Positions 1 to 8,838 are shown, counted from the stretch's first letter. The stretch is DNA of 64,000 bases from Chitinophaga sp. CF118 (GCF_900112615.1 NZ_FOMK01000005.1:186001-250000); one strand, 5' to 3'. Numbers and translations: made by a program. The notes: generated by a model from the sequence alone, not told the origin.

Positions 1-933
1 ACCGTTTGGATCTCCATCATTGTATTTGCAGGACAAGCCAAAACACTTGTTCCGCTACAGGAGATCATCAGCTTCTATCCTCCTAAATTTCCTATAGGTG
101 GTGGTACTTCACTGTCTAACGGATTGGGACATCTGATGTATGAGTTACGTAAAAATACGATCCATACTACGGCTACCCAAAAGGGCGATTGGAAACCGAT
201 CGTATTCCTGTTTACAGATGGGGTACCTACAGATAACAGCACTGCTGCCATTGGTGAATGGAAAAGAAACTGGCAACGGCAAACCAATATGATCGGAATC
301 TCTTTTGGTGCGGAAACAAACCTGGGTGTATTGAATGAAATAACAGAAACAGTACTGCTGTTTAAAAATACATCAGCACATTCTTATAAAGAATTTTTCC
401 GTTGGGTAACAGCTTCTATTAAATCAAGCAGTCTTAGTGTCAGTAATAATGGAACCGGTATTGAACTGGCTAAACTGACAGATGATACCATCCTGACAAA
501 GATAGATCCTGATAAAATGCCACCTGTACAACAGGGGGCTGTAGATACCAACTTTGCTATCTTTTCTGCACAATGCCAACAAACGAAAAAGCCTTATCTG
601 ATTAAATATAAAAGAGATCCGCGGCCGGTAAATATCAGTGGTATTGATATGCATACCATGGGTTACCGGCTGGTAGGTGCTTTCCCTGTAGATCATACAT
701 ATGCAGAAATGTCTGCAGAGGGTGTGCACCTTAACAATACGATAGGTACAGAAGAACTGGAGGGATTCCCTACCTGTCCTTGCTGTGGTAATCAGTATGG
801 ATTCAGTGTATGCGCATGTGGTAAAGTACATTGTGTAGGTAATGAAGAAATTAGTACTTGTCCCAATTGCAATACCTCTGCTAAATATGGCTTTGGTGGT
901 GGTAATATGGATGTAGGCAGAACGCAGGGATAA
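1..933 (+). CDS. TerY-like VWA domain protein with C-terminal zinc ribbon (5' partial)
   Basis: The frame is open from base 1, so the start lies before the window. The visible part is a von Willebrand factor A domain: GGGTSLSNG near bases 100-125 supplies part of the metal-ion-dependent adhesion site and FTDGVPTD near 211-234 is the usual strand-4 aspartate motif. The last ~55 residues hold paired cysteines (CPCC, CACGKVHC, CPNC), matching the metal-binding tail of TerY proteins. In the Ter stress systems TerY-type VWA proteins occur with a PP2C phosphatase and a kinase, as E. coli YegL does with YegK and YegI, and that triad follows here. Its TAA overlaps the next ATG by one base, so translation is probably coupled. 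It is thought to act as a cytoplasmic scaffold; the exact ligand is unknown. Confidence 0.85.
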   Translation, partial: TVWISIIVFAGQAKTLVPLQEIISFYPPKFPIGGGTSLSNGLGHLMYELRKNTIHTTATQKGDWKPIVFLFTDGVPTDNSTAAIGEWKRNWQRQTNMIGISFGAETNLGVLNEITETVLLFKNTSAHSYKEFFRWVTASIKSSSLSVSNNGTGIELAKLTDDTILTKIDPDKMPPVQQGAVDTNFAIFSAQCQQTKKPYLIKYKRDPRPVNISGIDMHTMGYRLVGAFPVDHTYAEMSAEGVHLNNTIGTEELEGFPTCPCCGNQYGFSVCACGKVHCVGNEEISTCPNCNTSAKYGFGGGNMDVGRTQG

Positions 934-2327
934 TGAGAAAACTGATCGAAAAACTATTAAGAGAACACCAGTTGCCTGTAAAAGAAAAACAGCAATTATT
1001 CTTTGATGGTTTTCTGGCAACAGCAGATATTCAACAGGCGGCAGAACAAATGCTGAACGCGCAAAATTTTATAGTGGAATCCTGGAAAGAAAAATCACTC
1101 ACAGACGATATCGTGCAGAAGCATGTGGCGATACCTAATGCTAAGGTGAATAAACCCTATCATTTCCCATTTGATGCAGAAGCTCTGGGCCTGCATGAAA
1201 TGGGCGATTATAAGTGGGAGATTCCTGAAGGACTAGGTATCACTTTTGAGAAAGAGAAAGCATTATTTACAGGCATACCACAGCAACAGGGGGAGTTTAT
1301 CCTTACATTGCTGTTCAGGCTGCGCATGAGCCCTGCAGATAAACCCTTTTCCGAAAAGAAAATCAGACTGATCATCAACCCGGATCCCAAGTCATTATGG
1401 AAGGATCTGCCTTCAGATGAACAGGATCCGTATTGGCAGCCTGATAGCGAAGCAATGACGGCATCTTTTGGTGACCGTACCTTACTGATCGCTTCCAAAA
1501 GAGGCCGCAGCCATGCTCATGAAGGGAAGTTCAGGGATGATAGCTTCGCCAGTTCTTTTGATCAGGCAACAGGATGGGGGATTATTGCAGTAGCAGATGG
1601 TGCAGGCTCCGCGAAGTACAGTCGCCGGGGGGCTGTATTAGCCTGTAATGCGGTAGTGGAAAGTTTCAGTGCGTTGCTGGCGAGTGAAAAAATGATTTCC
1701 CTGGAAACGGCTATCGCTGCATATATGGAAACACAGAGTGAAGAAAGCCAGGTGAAAGTAAGCGGCCAGTTCATTGAACAATTGGGTAAAATCGCTTTCT
1801 CCGCACAGCAAAAAATCCGGCAGGAGGCTCTGAGCAAGCAGGCAGAGATAAAAGATTATGCCACTACGCTTATTTTTACATTGGTTAAAAAATACGCTTC
1901 AGGGTATGTGATCAGCTCCTTCTGGGTAGGGGATGGTGGTATCGGCATTTATAATAACACAGATGCCATTGTACTGGGAACACCGGATAGCGGCGAGTTC
2001 GCAGGACAAACAAGATTCCTGACCATGCAGGACATCTTCGCAGATAATGCCTATATAAACCGGATCCGCTTTAAAGTAGTGCCTGACTTTACCGCCCTGA
2101 TCCTGATGACGGACGGGATTACAGACCCTAAGTTCCAGACAGATGCAAATTTGCGTAACGTGGCCATCTGGCAGAAACTCTGGCAGGATCTGGAAGGCAA
2201 TAATGAGGATGGCTGTAAAGTGGATTTTAATGGAACTCCGGAAAAGGCGAAGGAAGAATTGTTGAATTGGCTTGATTTCTGGTCGCCCGGCAATCACGAC
2301 GATCGTACCATCGCTATTTTATACTGA
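933..2327 (+). CDS. PP2C-like protein serine/threonine phosphatase of a TerY-P triad
   Basis: A 464-residue protein. The C-terminal two thirds is a PP2C-type phosphatase: RDDSFA near 201, VADGAGSAKYS at 220-230 (the family's DGxGG metal site, here DGAGS), MTDGITDP with Asp394, and NHDDRTIAIL at 454-463 giving the final metal aspartate. The region around residues 73-148 (PYHFPF, GITFEKEKALFTGIPQQQG) looks like a putative Ig domain of the He_PIG kind, unusual for a cytoplasmic phosphatase. The start overlaps the stop of the VWA gene (TAATG), and the kinase gene begins 10 bases after its stop. By family logic it reverses phosphorylation by the neighbouring kinase; that pairing is inferred from order. 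Confidence 0.85.
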   Translation: MRKLIEKLLREHQLPVKEKQQLFFDGFLATADIQQAAEQMLNAQNFIVESWKEKSLTDDIVQKHVAIPNAKVNKPYHFPFDAEALGLHEMGDYKWEIPEGLGITFEKEKALFTGIPQQQGEFILTLLFRLRMSPADKPFSEKKIRLIINPDPKSLWKDLPSDEQDPYWQPDSEAMTASFGDRTLLIASKRGRSHAHEGKFRDDSFASSFDQATGWGIIAVADGAGSAKYSRRGAVLACNAVVESFSALLASEKMISLETAIAAYMETQSEESQVKVSGQFIEQLGKIAFSAQQKIRQEALSKQAEIKDYATTLIFTLVKKYASGYVISSFWVGDGGIGIYNNTDAIVLGTPDSGEFAGQTRFLTMQDIFADNAYINRIRFKVVPDFTALILMTDGITDPKFQTDANLRNVAIWQKLWQDLEGNNEDGCKVDFNGTPEKAKEELLNWLDFWSPGNHDDRTIAILY

Positions 2328-2337
2328 ATATGAATAC

Positions 2338-3858
2338 ATGAACAGTAAGACTATAACAGTAAAAGCACAGGACGGGAAAACATACCAGTATACAGATGAT
2401 GGAAACCCCATGCAGGGTGGAATGAAAGATGTATATTTTTCACCGGATAAATCATACGTAGTAGCTTTTTTTAGAGATAAGCAGGACTTTAATTCTAAAG
2501 AGCGGCTTAATAATATCGTTAACACTTTCCGGGAAAGGATCTTCAATCAGCCTGGAGGGGAATACTGGAAAGACCTTTTCTGCTGGCCTAATAATATTGT
2601 GGAGCATAATGGTAAAACTGGCATTATTGTGCCTGTATATCAGAAACAGTTCTTTTTTACGCAGGGATATAGTCCCGAAGCGGCACAGATTGCGTCTATT
2701 GCAGGAAAAGAAAAAGAGGGCAAATGGTTTGCTTCCCCACAGTTCAGAAGTCCGCAGTTTAAATTACACCTGGATAAAAGTGAACTGGGCGACTGGTTCA
2801 AGTATTTCCTGATCTGTGTTAAAATTGCCCGTGCCGTAAGAAGGATGCATGCTGCCGGACTGGCACATTCTGATCTTTCCTACAAGAATGTACTCATTGA
2901 TCCCCGCACCGGCAGCGCCACCATTATTGATATTGACGGTCTTGTAGTGCCGGGTAAGTTCCCGCCAGACGTGATTGGCACACCGGATTTTATAGCCCCG
3001 GAGGTAATGGCAACCAAATCCCTGGCTAAGGATGATCCTGCGCGTAAACTGCCTAGTATTGCTACAGACAGGCATGCGCTGGCCGTCATGATCTATATGT
3101 ATTTATTGTACCGGCATCCGCTGCGCGGTGGAAAAATCCATGATACCGATCCGCAGAAGGATGAGGAATTATCTATGGGAGCCAATGCGTTATTCATAGA
3201 ACATCCGACGGATCTTTCCAACAGGCCCCGCCTGAATCAGGTAAAACCTACTCATCTGCCCTGGGCAGACGTGAATCAGATTCCATATACGGTATGTGGT
3301 CCTTATCTGAAGGAATTATTCGATAAAGCGTTTATTGCCGGGCTGCATAACCCTGCTTTACGTCCCACCGCCGATGAGTGGGAACAGGCCCTTATTAAAA
3401 CGGTAGATCTGTTACAGCCCTGCCAGAACAGTCATTGTAACCAGAAATGGTTCGTGTTCGATAATACTACCAGCCCCTGCTGCCCTTTCTGCAATACCCC
3501 CTATAAAGGACAATTACCTGTGCTTAACTTGTATTGGTCAAGGAAAGAGGGTAGCTTTACACCCGAAAATCACCGGTTGATGGTTTATCATAACCAGTAT
3601 TTATATCCCTGGCATGTGAACAGGAACATTTATCCGAATGAGCGGCTCACAGAAGAACAGAAGACGCCGGTAGGCTATTTTGTTTTTCATAACAACAAAT
3701 GGCAGCTGGTCAATCAAACGCTTACCTCTCTGAGGGACATTACAGAAGGGAAAGATATTCCGGTGAATACTATGGTGGAATTGACAGATAATAAACAACT
3801 GTTATTTTCTAAAGAAGAGGGTGGGCGATTGGTAGTTGTACAACTTGTAACGAATTAG
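2338..3858 (+). CDS. protein kinase-like protein with C-terminal zinc ribbon (TerY-P/YegI type)
   Basis: A 506-residue protein starting at ATG 2338; longer in-frame starts would run back into the phosphatase gene. The kinase core shows a glycine-containing loop NPMQGGMKDVYF (23-34), catalytic loop HSDLSYKNVL (177-186), a metal-binding IIDIDG (196-201) in place of DFG, and FIAPEV (218-223) matching the APE motif. At the expected VAIK position the sequence reads VVAFFRD (41-47), so the ATP-anchoring lysine is not obvious. After ~residue 385 a CxxxxC...CxxC zinc ribbon follows, then a ~100-residue tail rich in Asn, Tyr and Trp. It lies in one operon with the VWA protein, phosphatase and TerC. 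Substrates cannot be read from the sequence. Confidence 0.85.
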   Translation: MNSKTITVKAQDGKTYQYTDDGNPMQGGMKDVYFSPDKSYVVAFFRDKQDFNSKERLNNIVNTFRERIFNQPGGEYWKDLFCWPNNIVEHNGKTGIIVPVYQKQFFFTQGYSPEAAQIASIAGKEKEGKWFASPQFRSPQFKLHLDKSELGDWFKYFLICVKIARAVRRMHAAGLAHSDLSYKNVLIDPRTGSATIIDIDGLVVPGKFPPDVIGTPDFIAPEVMATKSLAKDDPARKLPSIATDRHALAVMIYMYLLYRHPLRGGKIHDTDPQKDEELSMGANALFIEHPTDLSNRPRLNQVKPTHLPWADVNQIPYTVCGPYLKELFDKAFIAGLHNPALRPTADEWEQALIKTVDLLQPCQNSHCNQKWFVFDNTTSPCCPFCNTPYKGQLPVLNLYWSRKEGSFTPENHRLMVYHNQYLYPWHVNRNIYPNERLTEEQKTPVGYFVFHNNKWQLVNQTLTSLRDITEGKDIPVNTMVELTDNKQLLFSKEEGGRLVVVQLVTN

Positions 3859-3902
3859 ATTTCTTTTAAATAAACAGCAAACATTAAAAAATCTCCCAGC
3901 AA

Positions 3903-4703
3903 ATGAACGAATTAATTCAACAGATCCTTGATAACCCGATTCCCTCTTTATTGATTGTGGGGAACCTGATCATTATTGAAAGCCTGTTGTCTGTGGATAA
4001 TGCAGCAGTATTGGCTACAATGGTAATGGATTTACCCAAAGAGAAGCGCAACAAGGCATTGAAATATGGTATCATCGGTGCTTATTTTTTCCGTGGTATC
4101 TGTTTATTGTTCGCATCATTCCTGATAAAAGTGTGGTGGTTAAAGCCATTGGGCGGTTTATACCTCCTTTATCTGACCTTCGACTTTTTTAAGGGCAGAG
4201 CTGCTAAAGCCAAAGCTGCTGAAGCTGGTGGTGAAGAGGAAGCTGTAGATAAGAACAGTAACTGGCTGTATAAGGCTACTATAGGCTGGATGGGTCAGTT
4301 CTGGGCAACTGTGGCACTTGTAGAACTGATGGACCTTGCGTTTTCTATTGATAACGTTTTTGCTGCAGTAGCTTTCAGTGATAATATCCTGTTGATATGG
4401 TTAGGTGTATTCATTGGTATCCTGGCTATGCGTTTTGTAGCGCAGGGTTTTGTGAAGCTCATGGAGCGGTTTCCTTTCCTTGAAACAGCTGCCTTCCTGG
4501 TAATTGGTGTTTTAGGTATTAAACTGATGCTGTCATTATACGAGCATTTTAATCCTGAAACGGTGGCTACTAAATTCCTGGAAAGTCATGAAGCAGATTG
4601 GGCTACTTCTATCATTACGGTTTCCATCTTCCTTATTCCGTTGATAACGAGCTGGTTATTTAATTATCCCAAGAAACATAAATTAGAAGCAGAAAGCAAA
4701 TAA
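3903..4703 (+). CDS. terC: TerC family integral membrane protein
   Basis: A 266-residue polytopic membrane protein with about seven hydrophobic segments. It carries both family signatures, ESLLSVDN at 26-33 and ELMDLAFSIDN at 141-151, whose acidic residues lie inside membrane helices and are thought to bind metal. A charged Ala/Glu/Lys-rich loop lies at ~100-118. TerC/Alx proteins take part in tellurite resistance and metal homeostasis, and recent work links them to manganese export and metalation of secreted proteins. The gene begins 44 bases after the kinase and is followed at once by a strong terminator, so it ends the Ter operon. The specific metal here is not known. Confidence 0.92.
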   Translation: MNELIQQILDNPIPSLLIVGNLIIIESLLSVDNAAVLATMVMDLPKEKRNKALKYGIIGAYFFRGICLLFASFLIKVWWLKPLGGLYLLYLTFDFFKGRAAKAKAAEAGGEEEAVDKNSNWLYKATIGWMGQFWATVALVELMDLAFSIDNVFAAVAFSDNILLIWLGVFIGILAMRFVAQGFVKLMERFPFLETAAFLVIGVLGIKLMLSLYEHFNPETVATKFLESHEADWATSIITVSIFLIPLITSWLFNYPKKHKLEAESK

Positions 4704-4710
4704 ACTTCCT

Positions 4711-4745
4711 GGGGCTGTATCGGAACTACGATACAGCCCTTTTTT
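4711..4745 (+). terminator. Rho-independent terminator after terC
   Basis: An 11-bp perfect stem GGGCTGTATCG (4712-4722) pairs with CGATACAGCCC (4729-4739) around a 6-base loop, followed by six T. It begins 8 bases after the terC stop. The hairpin core is nearly the same as in the terminator at 24379-24434. Confidence 0.92.
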
Positions 4746-4777
4746 CTGAAAGCCTGTTCCAATAAAATTCCCTCGCT

Positions 4778-5458
4778 TTATCCCTGCCTGAACTGTTCAA
4801 AGAAAGCAGCTTCATAACTGACCCCCACAGGGATCTCATGCCCAGCAATCAGAATCGTTTTATTACGTACCTGCTCGATACGGTTAAAGGGGACAATAAA
4901 AGATCTGTGTACCCGTATAAATGCATTGGCAGGTAGCTTCTCCAGTATTGCCTTCATTGTCATACGTACTACCAATGGGGGCTGCTGATGCAGATGTATT
5001 TTGAGATAATCATCTAATCCTTCAATAAACAGGATATCCGGAATATTCACTTTTGTAAGTCCGTAATCGATCCGGAATATGAGCGGTGGAGTAGGGGGTT
5101 GATGTTTGAACTGCTCCTGTGCTTTCTGCACAGCCTGTAAGAATCGTTCAAAAGTAAAAGGCTTCAGCAGATAATCCAGTGCGTTCAGATTAAACCCTTC
5201 TACAGCATACTCGCTATGTGCAGTTGTAAAAATAACCATTGTCTTCTGCTGTACAGACTTGTATAAGTCAGTACCCAATATTGAAGGCATATTTATATCC
5301 AGAAACAGCAGATCTACCGGCGACTTGCTGATATATTTCAATGCTTTTTCAGGTTGGTTGAAGGTTTGCTGTAACTGGATAAAATCAACACGACTGCAAA
5401 AGTTCTCAATGACTTTTAATGCCGGTAATTCATCATCTATGGCAATAGCTTGGATCAT
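4778..5458 (-). CDS. LytTR-family response regulator
   Basis: A 226-residue regulator. The receiver domain (1-~118) has the acidic pair DD at 8-9, phosphoacceptor Asp54 in LFLDINMP, Thr79 and Lys99 in LLKP. The C-terminal ~95 residues form a LytTR DNA-binding domain (FIEGLDDYLKIHL, FIRVHRSFIV). Its ATG overlaps the TGA of the upstream histidine kinase by four bases (ATGA), so the two are translated together and form a two-component pair. LytTR regulators bind direct repeats upstream of target promoters. The target is unknown; the divergent M23 peptidase and the Ter operon are only neighbours. Confidence 0.92.
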   Translation of the reverse strand: MIQAIAIDDELPALKVIENFCSRVDFIQLQQTFNQPEKALKYISKSPVDLLFLDINMPSILGTDLYKSVQQKTMVIFTTAHSEYAVEGFNLNALDYLLKPFTFERFLQAVQKAQEQFKHQPPTPPLIFRIDYGLTKVNIPDILFIEGLDDYLKIHLHQQPPLVVRMTMKAILEKLPANAFIRVHRSFIVPFNRIEQVRNKTILIAGHEIPVGVSYEAAFFEQFRQG

Positions 5459-6573
5459 CCTATTAATTTCAGTAACAGTGAAACAGAGAAATAATGAGGA
5501 TTATCGGTGATCTCCAGTGTATGCCTGCCAGGGTATAACAACTGCAGGCGTTGTTTCGTATTCTCAATACCCAGGCCTCCTCTGTCCTCAGGCATTTCCT
5601 TTACAGTCACCTTATTATTGAATGCAGTGAAATTTAGTTGATGTGCTGTGATGTCGATGGTTATCCGGATGTCAGAATCTTCTGAAGCATTGATCCCATG
5701 TTTGAATGCATTCTCAACAAAAGAGATAAGAATCAGAGGTGCAATCTGTTCCCCTGCCAGTATTCCGTTTACCTTGAAAGATAAAGGTACCGAATCCCCA
5801 AACCGGATTTTCTGTAATTCGATATAGTTTTGGAGGTATTCTATTTCTTTCGACAGCGAAACAAGATGATGCCCTGCATCGCTGATCACATAACGCATCA
5901 TGCCGGACAGTTTTATTACTGCCGCCGGTGTCTGGTCCGACTTGTCAATAGCAAGGGAATAGATAGTGTTAAGGGTATTGAATAAGAAATGAGGATTGAT
6001 CTGTGCTTTAAGATAAGAGAGTTCTGCATTCAGCTTTTCCTTCTCGGTTTGTTTCCAGCGGTTGCTGATCCTTAAGATCAGGGAAAAGAAGAACACTGCC
6101 AGGAAAAGAAATACCTGGTGACTAACATCCAGAAGGAGAGAATGCGAGGCATTTTCCTGCCGCTGTCCGGGAATGGGTGGAGGCGGCTTCCGGAATTCTC
6201 CCCCTGGGGGAGGTCCGTCGGGCATTGGCTCCGGCCGGTAGGCAGAGTGTTCAAGAGGCCGTCCGTCTGGAAGTTCCTGCCTCTCATTGATTATTGAATT
6301 GGGCAGAAATACGATGATAATAAAACATAAAAAAGAGATGAGGAAAAACGCGGCATATTTTCTTTTAAAGTAAAAGGTGGGGATTAGCCAGAAAAAATTA
6401 AAATAAAAAAAGGGGATTAATGCCAGGTATAGCAGGAAATCTTTCAGAGCAGGGGCATACCTCCAGAGATCGACTATGCTATTCGCATCTGGCGAAAAAA
6501 CAATGGGGAGCGCAAGGAACGTAATGCACCCTGCAATGTGTATCAGTACCTGGCTTATTTTACCCTTCATCAT
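5455..6573 (-). CDS. LytS/YehU-type sensor histidine kinase
   Basis: A 372-residue membrane kinase. Hydrophobic segments lie at about 8-26, 45-66, 74-92 and 148-168. Between the third and fourth is a ~55-residue proline-rich, charged loop (PDGPPPGG, KPPPPIPG), probably outside the membrane. The His_kinase domain has phospho-acceptor His195 in QINPHFLFN, an N-box in LISFVENAFKHG and a G-box in RGGLGIENTKQRL, typical of kinases that pair with LytTR regulators. The stop overlaps the regulator start. Two adjacent ATGs (6573 and 6570) are equally possible starts. The signal is unknown. Confidence 0.92.
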   Translation of the reverse strand: MMKGKISQVLIHIAGCITFLALPIVFSPDANSIVDLWRYAPALKDFLLYLALIPFFYFNFFWLIPTFYFKRKYAAFFLISFLCFIIIVFLPNSIINERQELPDGRPLEHSAYRPEPMPDGPPPGGEFRKPPPPIPGQRQENASHSLLLDVSHQVFLFLAVFFFSLILRISNRWKQTEKEKLNAELSYLKAQINPHFLFNTLNTIYSLAIDKSDQTPAAVIKLSGMMRYVISDAGHHLVSLSKEIEYLQNYIELQKIRFGDSVPLSFKVNGILAGEQIAPLILISFVENAFKHGINASEDSDIRITIDITAHQLNFTAFNNKVTVKEMPEDRGGLGIENTKQRLQLLYPGRHTLEITDNPHYFSVSLLLKLIG

Positions 6574-6636
6574 TTGTTACAAATGTAACTGCAAAATCGG
6601 CTTCTTGTACCAGGTAAACTTTTCCTTTCTCCTTCT

Positions 6637-6644
6637 TACATTTG
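6637..6644 (+). promoter_or_regulatory. Bacteroidota -7 element upstream of the M23 peptidase
   Basis: TACATTTG matches the phylum consensus TAnnTTTG. It ends only four bases before the first ATG (6649), implying a leaderless or very short-leader mRNA. Confidence 0.6.
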
Positions 6645-6648
6645 CAGC

Positions 6649-8340
6649 ATGATGAAGCGAATATTCGGGTTATGCTGTTTATTACCTCAGCTGTTACATG
6701 CTCAATTGCCAGGAAAGAACTATCCACAGGGATATTTCCGGAATCCACTGAACATACCTATACAGCTGGCCGGTAATTTCGGGGAACTTCGCCCCAACCA
6801 TTTTCATGCAGGAATAGATATTAAAACACAACAACGGGAAAACCTGCCGGTATATGCTGCCGCAGATGGTTATGTTAGTCGTATAGGTGTGTCCCATACC
6901 GGTTATGGTAATGTGTTGTATATCACACATCCCAATGGTTATACTACTGTCTACGGCCACCTGAACCGCTTTTTTCCTGCCCTGGAGCAGTATGTGAAAC
7001 AGCAGGAGTATGCGCAGGAAAGCTGGGCTACAGATATGAAAATCCCTGCAAACAAGTTTCCGGTAAAGAAGGGTGATTTTGTTGCCTGGAGTGGAAATAC
7101 CGGTGGTTCTGCCGGTCCGCATGTGCATTTTGAAATCAGGGGTACGCAATCTGAAAAGCCTTTGAACCCATTATTGTTTGGCTTCGATATTCCTGACAGC
7201 CGTGCTCCTGATGTATACCGTATAGCCATCTATGATATGGATAAGAGCATTTATGACCAAACCCCGGTAATCTTGCCTCTTAAAAAGGTGAATGGTGAAT
7301 ATGTGACCACACAGGCTGTTATACCTGTAAGAGCTTCACAGGCCGGACTGGGAATTAATGCGGTAGACCGTATGGGAACTGCTCCTAACTCTTATGGTAT
7401 CTATGAAGTGGTACTGTTTGACAGGGACGTTCCTAACAGTGGCTTCCAGCTGGATAATATCGCTTTTGAAGATTCCCGTTATATCAATGCACACATAGAC
7501 TATAAAGTGAAAAAAAGTGGCGGACCTTACCTGCAACTTCTATTTTCGCTGCCAGGTAATAAACTGGACATCTATAAAGATGTACAGGGAGATGGTGCGC
7601 TCGACCTCTCCGATGGAAAACCGCACCCCGTAAAACTGTTGGTAAAAGATGCTTATGGCAATTCCAGTACTGTGAAATTATCATTGAAACAAAGTGGAGA
7701 ACCGTCTGCACTGCCAAAGTGTGCAAATACCATGTATGCAGAGTCCCGCAATATTTTTGAGAATAACCTGGTAGAGTTCTTCCTGGAAGAAACTTCCTTG
7801 TATGATCAGATCTGTTTCAGCTATACTGAACTGCCGGCTATCGCAAAAGCATATTCCTCTACATATCATCTGAATACTCCGGTAATACCTGTTCATACGT
7901 ATTTCACCCTCCGTATAAAGGCCAACAAGCCAATACCAGCAGCATTGCAGAATAAGATGGTGATGGTCCGTCAGGGACTTGGAGAAGATGTTTCAGCCAC
8001 TACATACGAGAATGGCTGGTATACAGGTAAGTTCCGTGATTTTGGAAACTTCCATCTGGAAGCAGATACAATAGCACCTAGAATTGCGATGCTGAATGCT
8101 GTGAAAAAGGGTAGTAATTTGTCAAAGGCTACAAAGCTGATCTTTTCTATCAATGATGGGAGTGGAATCAAAAGCTATCGCGCAGAGCTGGATGGCCATT
8201 GGCTGATGTTTTCACGCAAAAGTAATGTGATCACCTACACCTTTGACGAACATTGCCCCCCTGGCGCGCATAATCTTAAATTAACTGTGACAGATATTGC
8301 AGGTAACGTGAGTACGAAAACATTTAGTTTCACCAGATAA
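6649..8340 (+). CDS. Secreted M23 (LytM) family metallopeptidase
   Basis: A 563-residue exported protein with a signal peptide at 1-18 (cleavage likely after LLHA). The M23 domain keeps all zinc and catalytic positions: His53 and Asp57 in HFHAGID, His104 in YGHL, and His158/His160 in GPHVHFEIR. It therefore should be an active endopeptidase that cuts peptidoglycan cross-links. Residues ~190-563 are beta-rich, ending in a stretch with Ig-like features (LNAVKKGSNLSKATKLIFSI). The length is greater than a minimal M23 enzyme, so the C-terminal part is presumably a targeting or regulatory module. The gene runs divergently from the two-component pair, and bcp follows 10 bases after its stop. Confidence 0.92.
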   Translation: MMKRIFGLCCLLPQLLHAQLPGKNYPQGYFRNPLNIPIQLAGNFGELRPNHFHAGIDIKTQQRENLPVYAAADGYVSRIGVSHTGYGNVLYITHPNGYTTVYGHLNRFFPALEQYVKQQEYAQESWATDMKIPANKFPVKKGDFVAWSGNTGGSAGPHVHFEIRGTQSEKPLNPLLFGFDIPDSRAPDVYRIAIYDMDKSIYDQTPVILPLKKVNGEYVTTQAVIPVRASQAGLGINAVDRMGTAPNSYGIYEVVLFDRDVPNSGFQLDNIAFEDSRYINAHIDYKVKKSGGPYLQLLFSLPGNKLDIYKDVQGDGALDLSDGKPHPVKLLVKDAYGNSSTVKLSLKQSGEPSALPKCANTMYAESRNIFENNLVEFFLEETSLYDQICFSYTELPAIAKAYSSTYHLNTPVIPVHTYFTLRIKANKPIPAALQNKMVMVRQGLGEDVSATTYENGWYTGKFRDFGNFHLEADTIAPRIAMLNAVKKGSNLSKATKLIFSINDGSGIKSYRAELDGHWLMFSRKSNVITYTFDEHCPPGAHNLKLTVTDIAGNVSTKTFSFTR

Positions 8341-8350
8341 TTATAACGTT

Positions 8351-8812
8351 ATGACACATTTAAAAGAAGGAGATAAAGCACCCATTTTCAAAGGAACAGA
8401 TCAGGACGGTAAATCATTATCCCTGTCAGATCTGAAAGGGAAGAAGGTGATCCTTTATTTTTATCCGAAAGATATGACACCGGGTTGTACTGCTCAGGCA
8501 TGTAACCTGCGGGATAATTATGATGCTTTGCTGAAGAAAGGATACGCGGTAGTAGGTGTGAGTACAGATGGTGAAAAGAGCCACCAGAAGTTTGCAGAGA
8601 AATATGATCTTCCATTTCCTTTACTGGCAGATGATAGTAAAACAATCGTTACACAGTATGGTGTGTTTGGAGAAAAGACGATGATGGGACGTACATATGA
8701 TGGCGTGTTTCGCACTACTTTCCTGATCAATGAGAATGGTGTGATCGATAAGATTATTGCAAAACCTGATACCAAGAATCACACAGAAGAGATCCTGAAG
8801 GTGTGGGCATAG
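8351..8812 (+). CDS. bcp: Thioredoxin-dependent thiol peroxidase, Bcp/PrxQ family
   Basis: A 153-residue peroxiredoxin of normal family length. The motif YPKDMTPGCTAQACNLRD carries peroxidatic Cys46 and, five residues on, Cys51, the resolving position of PrxQ-type enzymes that form an intramolecular disulphide. It reduces hydrogen peroxide and organic hydroperoxides using thioredoxin in the cytoplasm. It lies 10 bases after the M23 gene and is probably co-transcribed. A 131-bp inverted-repeat element begins 26 bases after its stop. Confidence 0.95.
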   Translation: MTHLKEGDKAPIFKGTDQDGKSLSLSDLKGKKVILYFYPKDMTPGCTAQACNLRDNYDALLKKGYAVVGVSTDGEKSHQKFAEKYDLPFPLLADDSKTIVTQYGVFGEKTMMGRTYDGVFRTTFLINENGVIDKIIAKPDTKNHTEEILKVWA

Positions 8813-8838
8813 TGTCTTATACTGATGAAGGAAACATA

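Noticed and set aside
424..1020. A 198-codon minus-strand frame opposite the VWA and phosphatase genes
   Set aside because: Both plus-strand genes have clear domains; the antisense frame does not.
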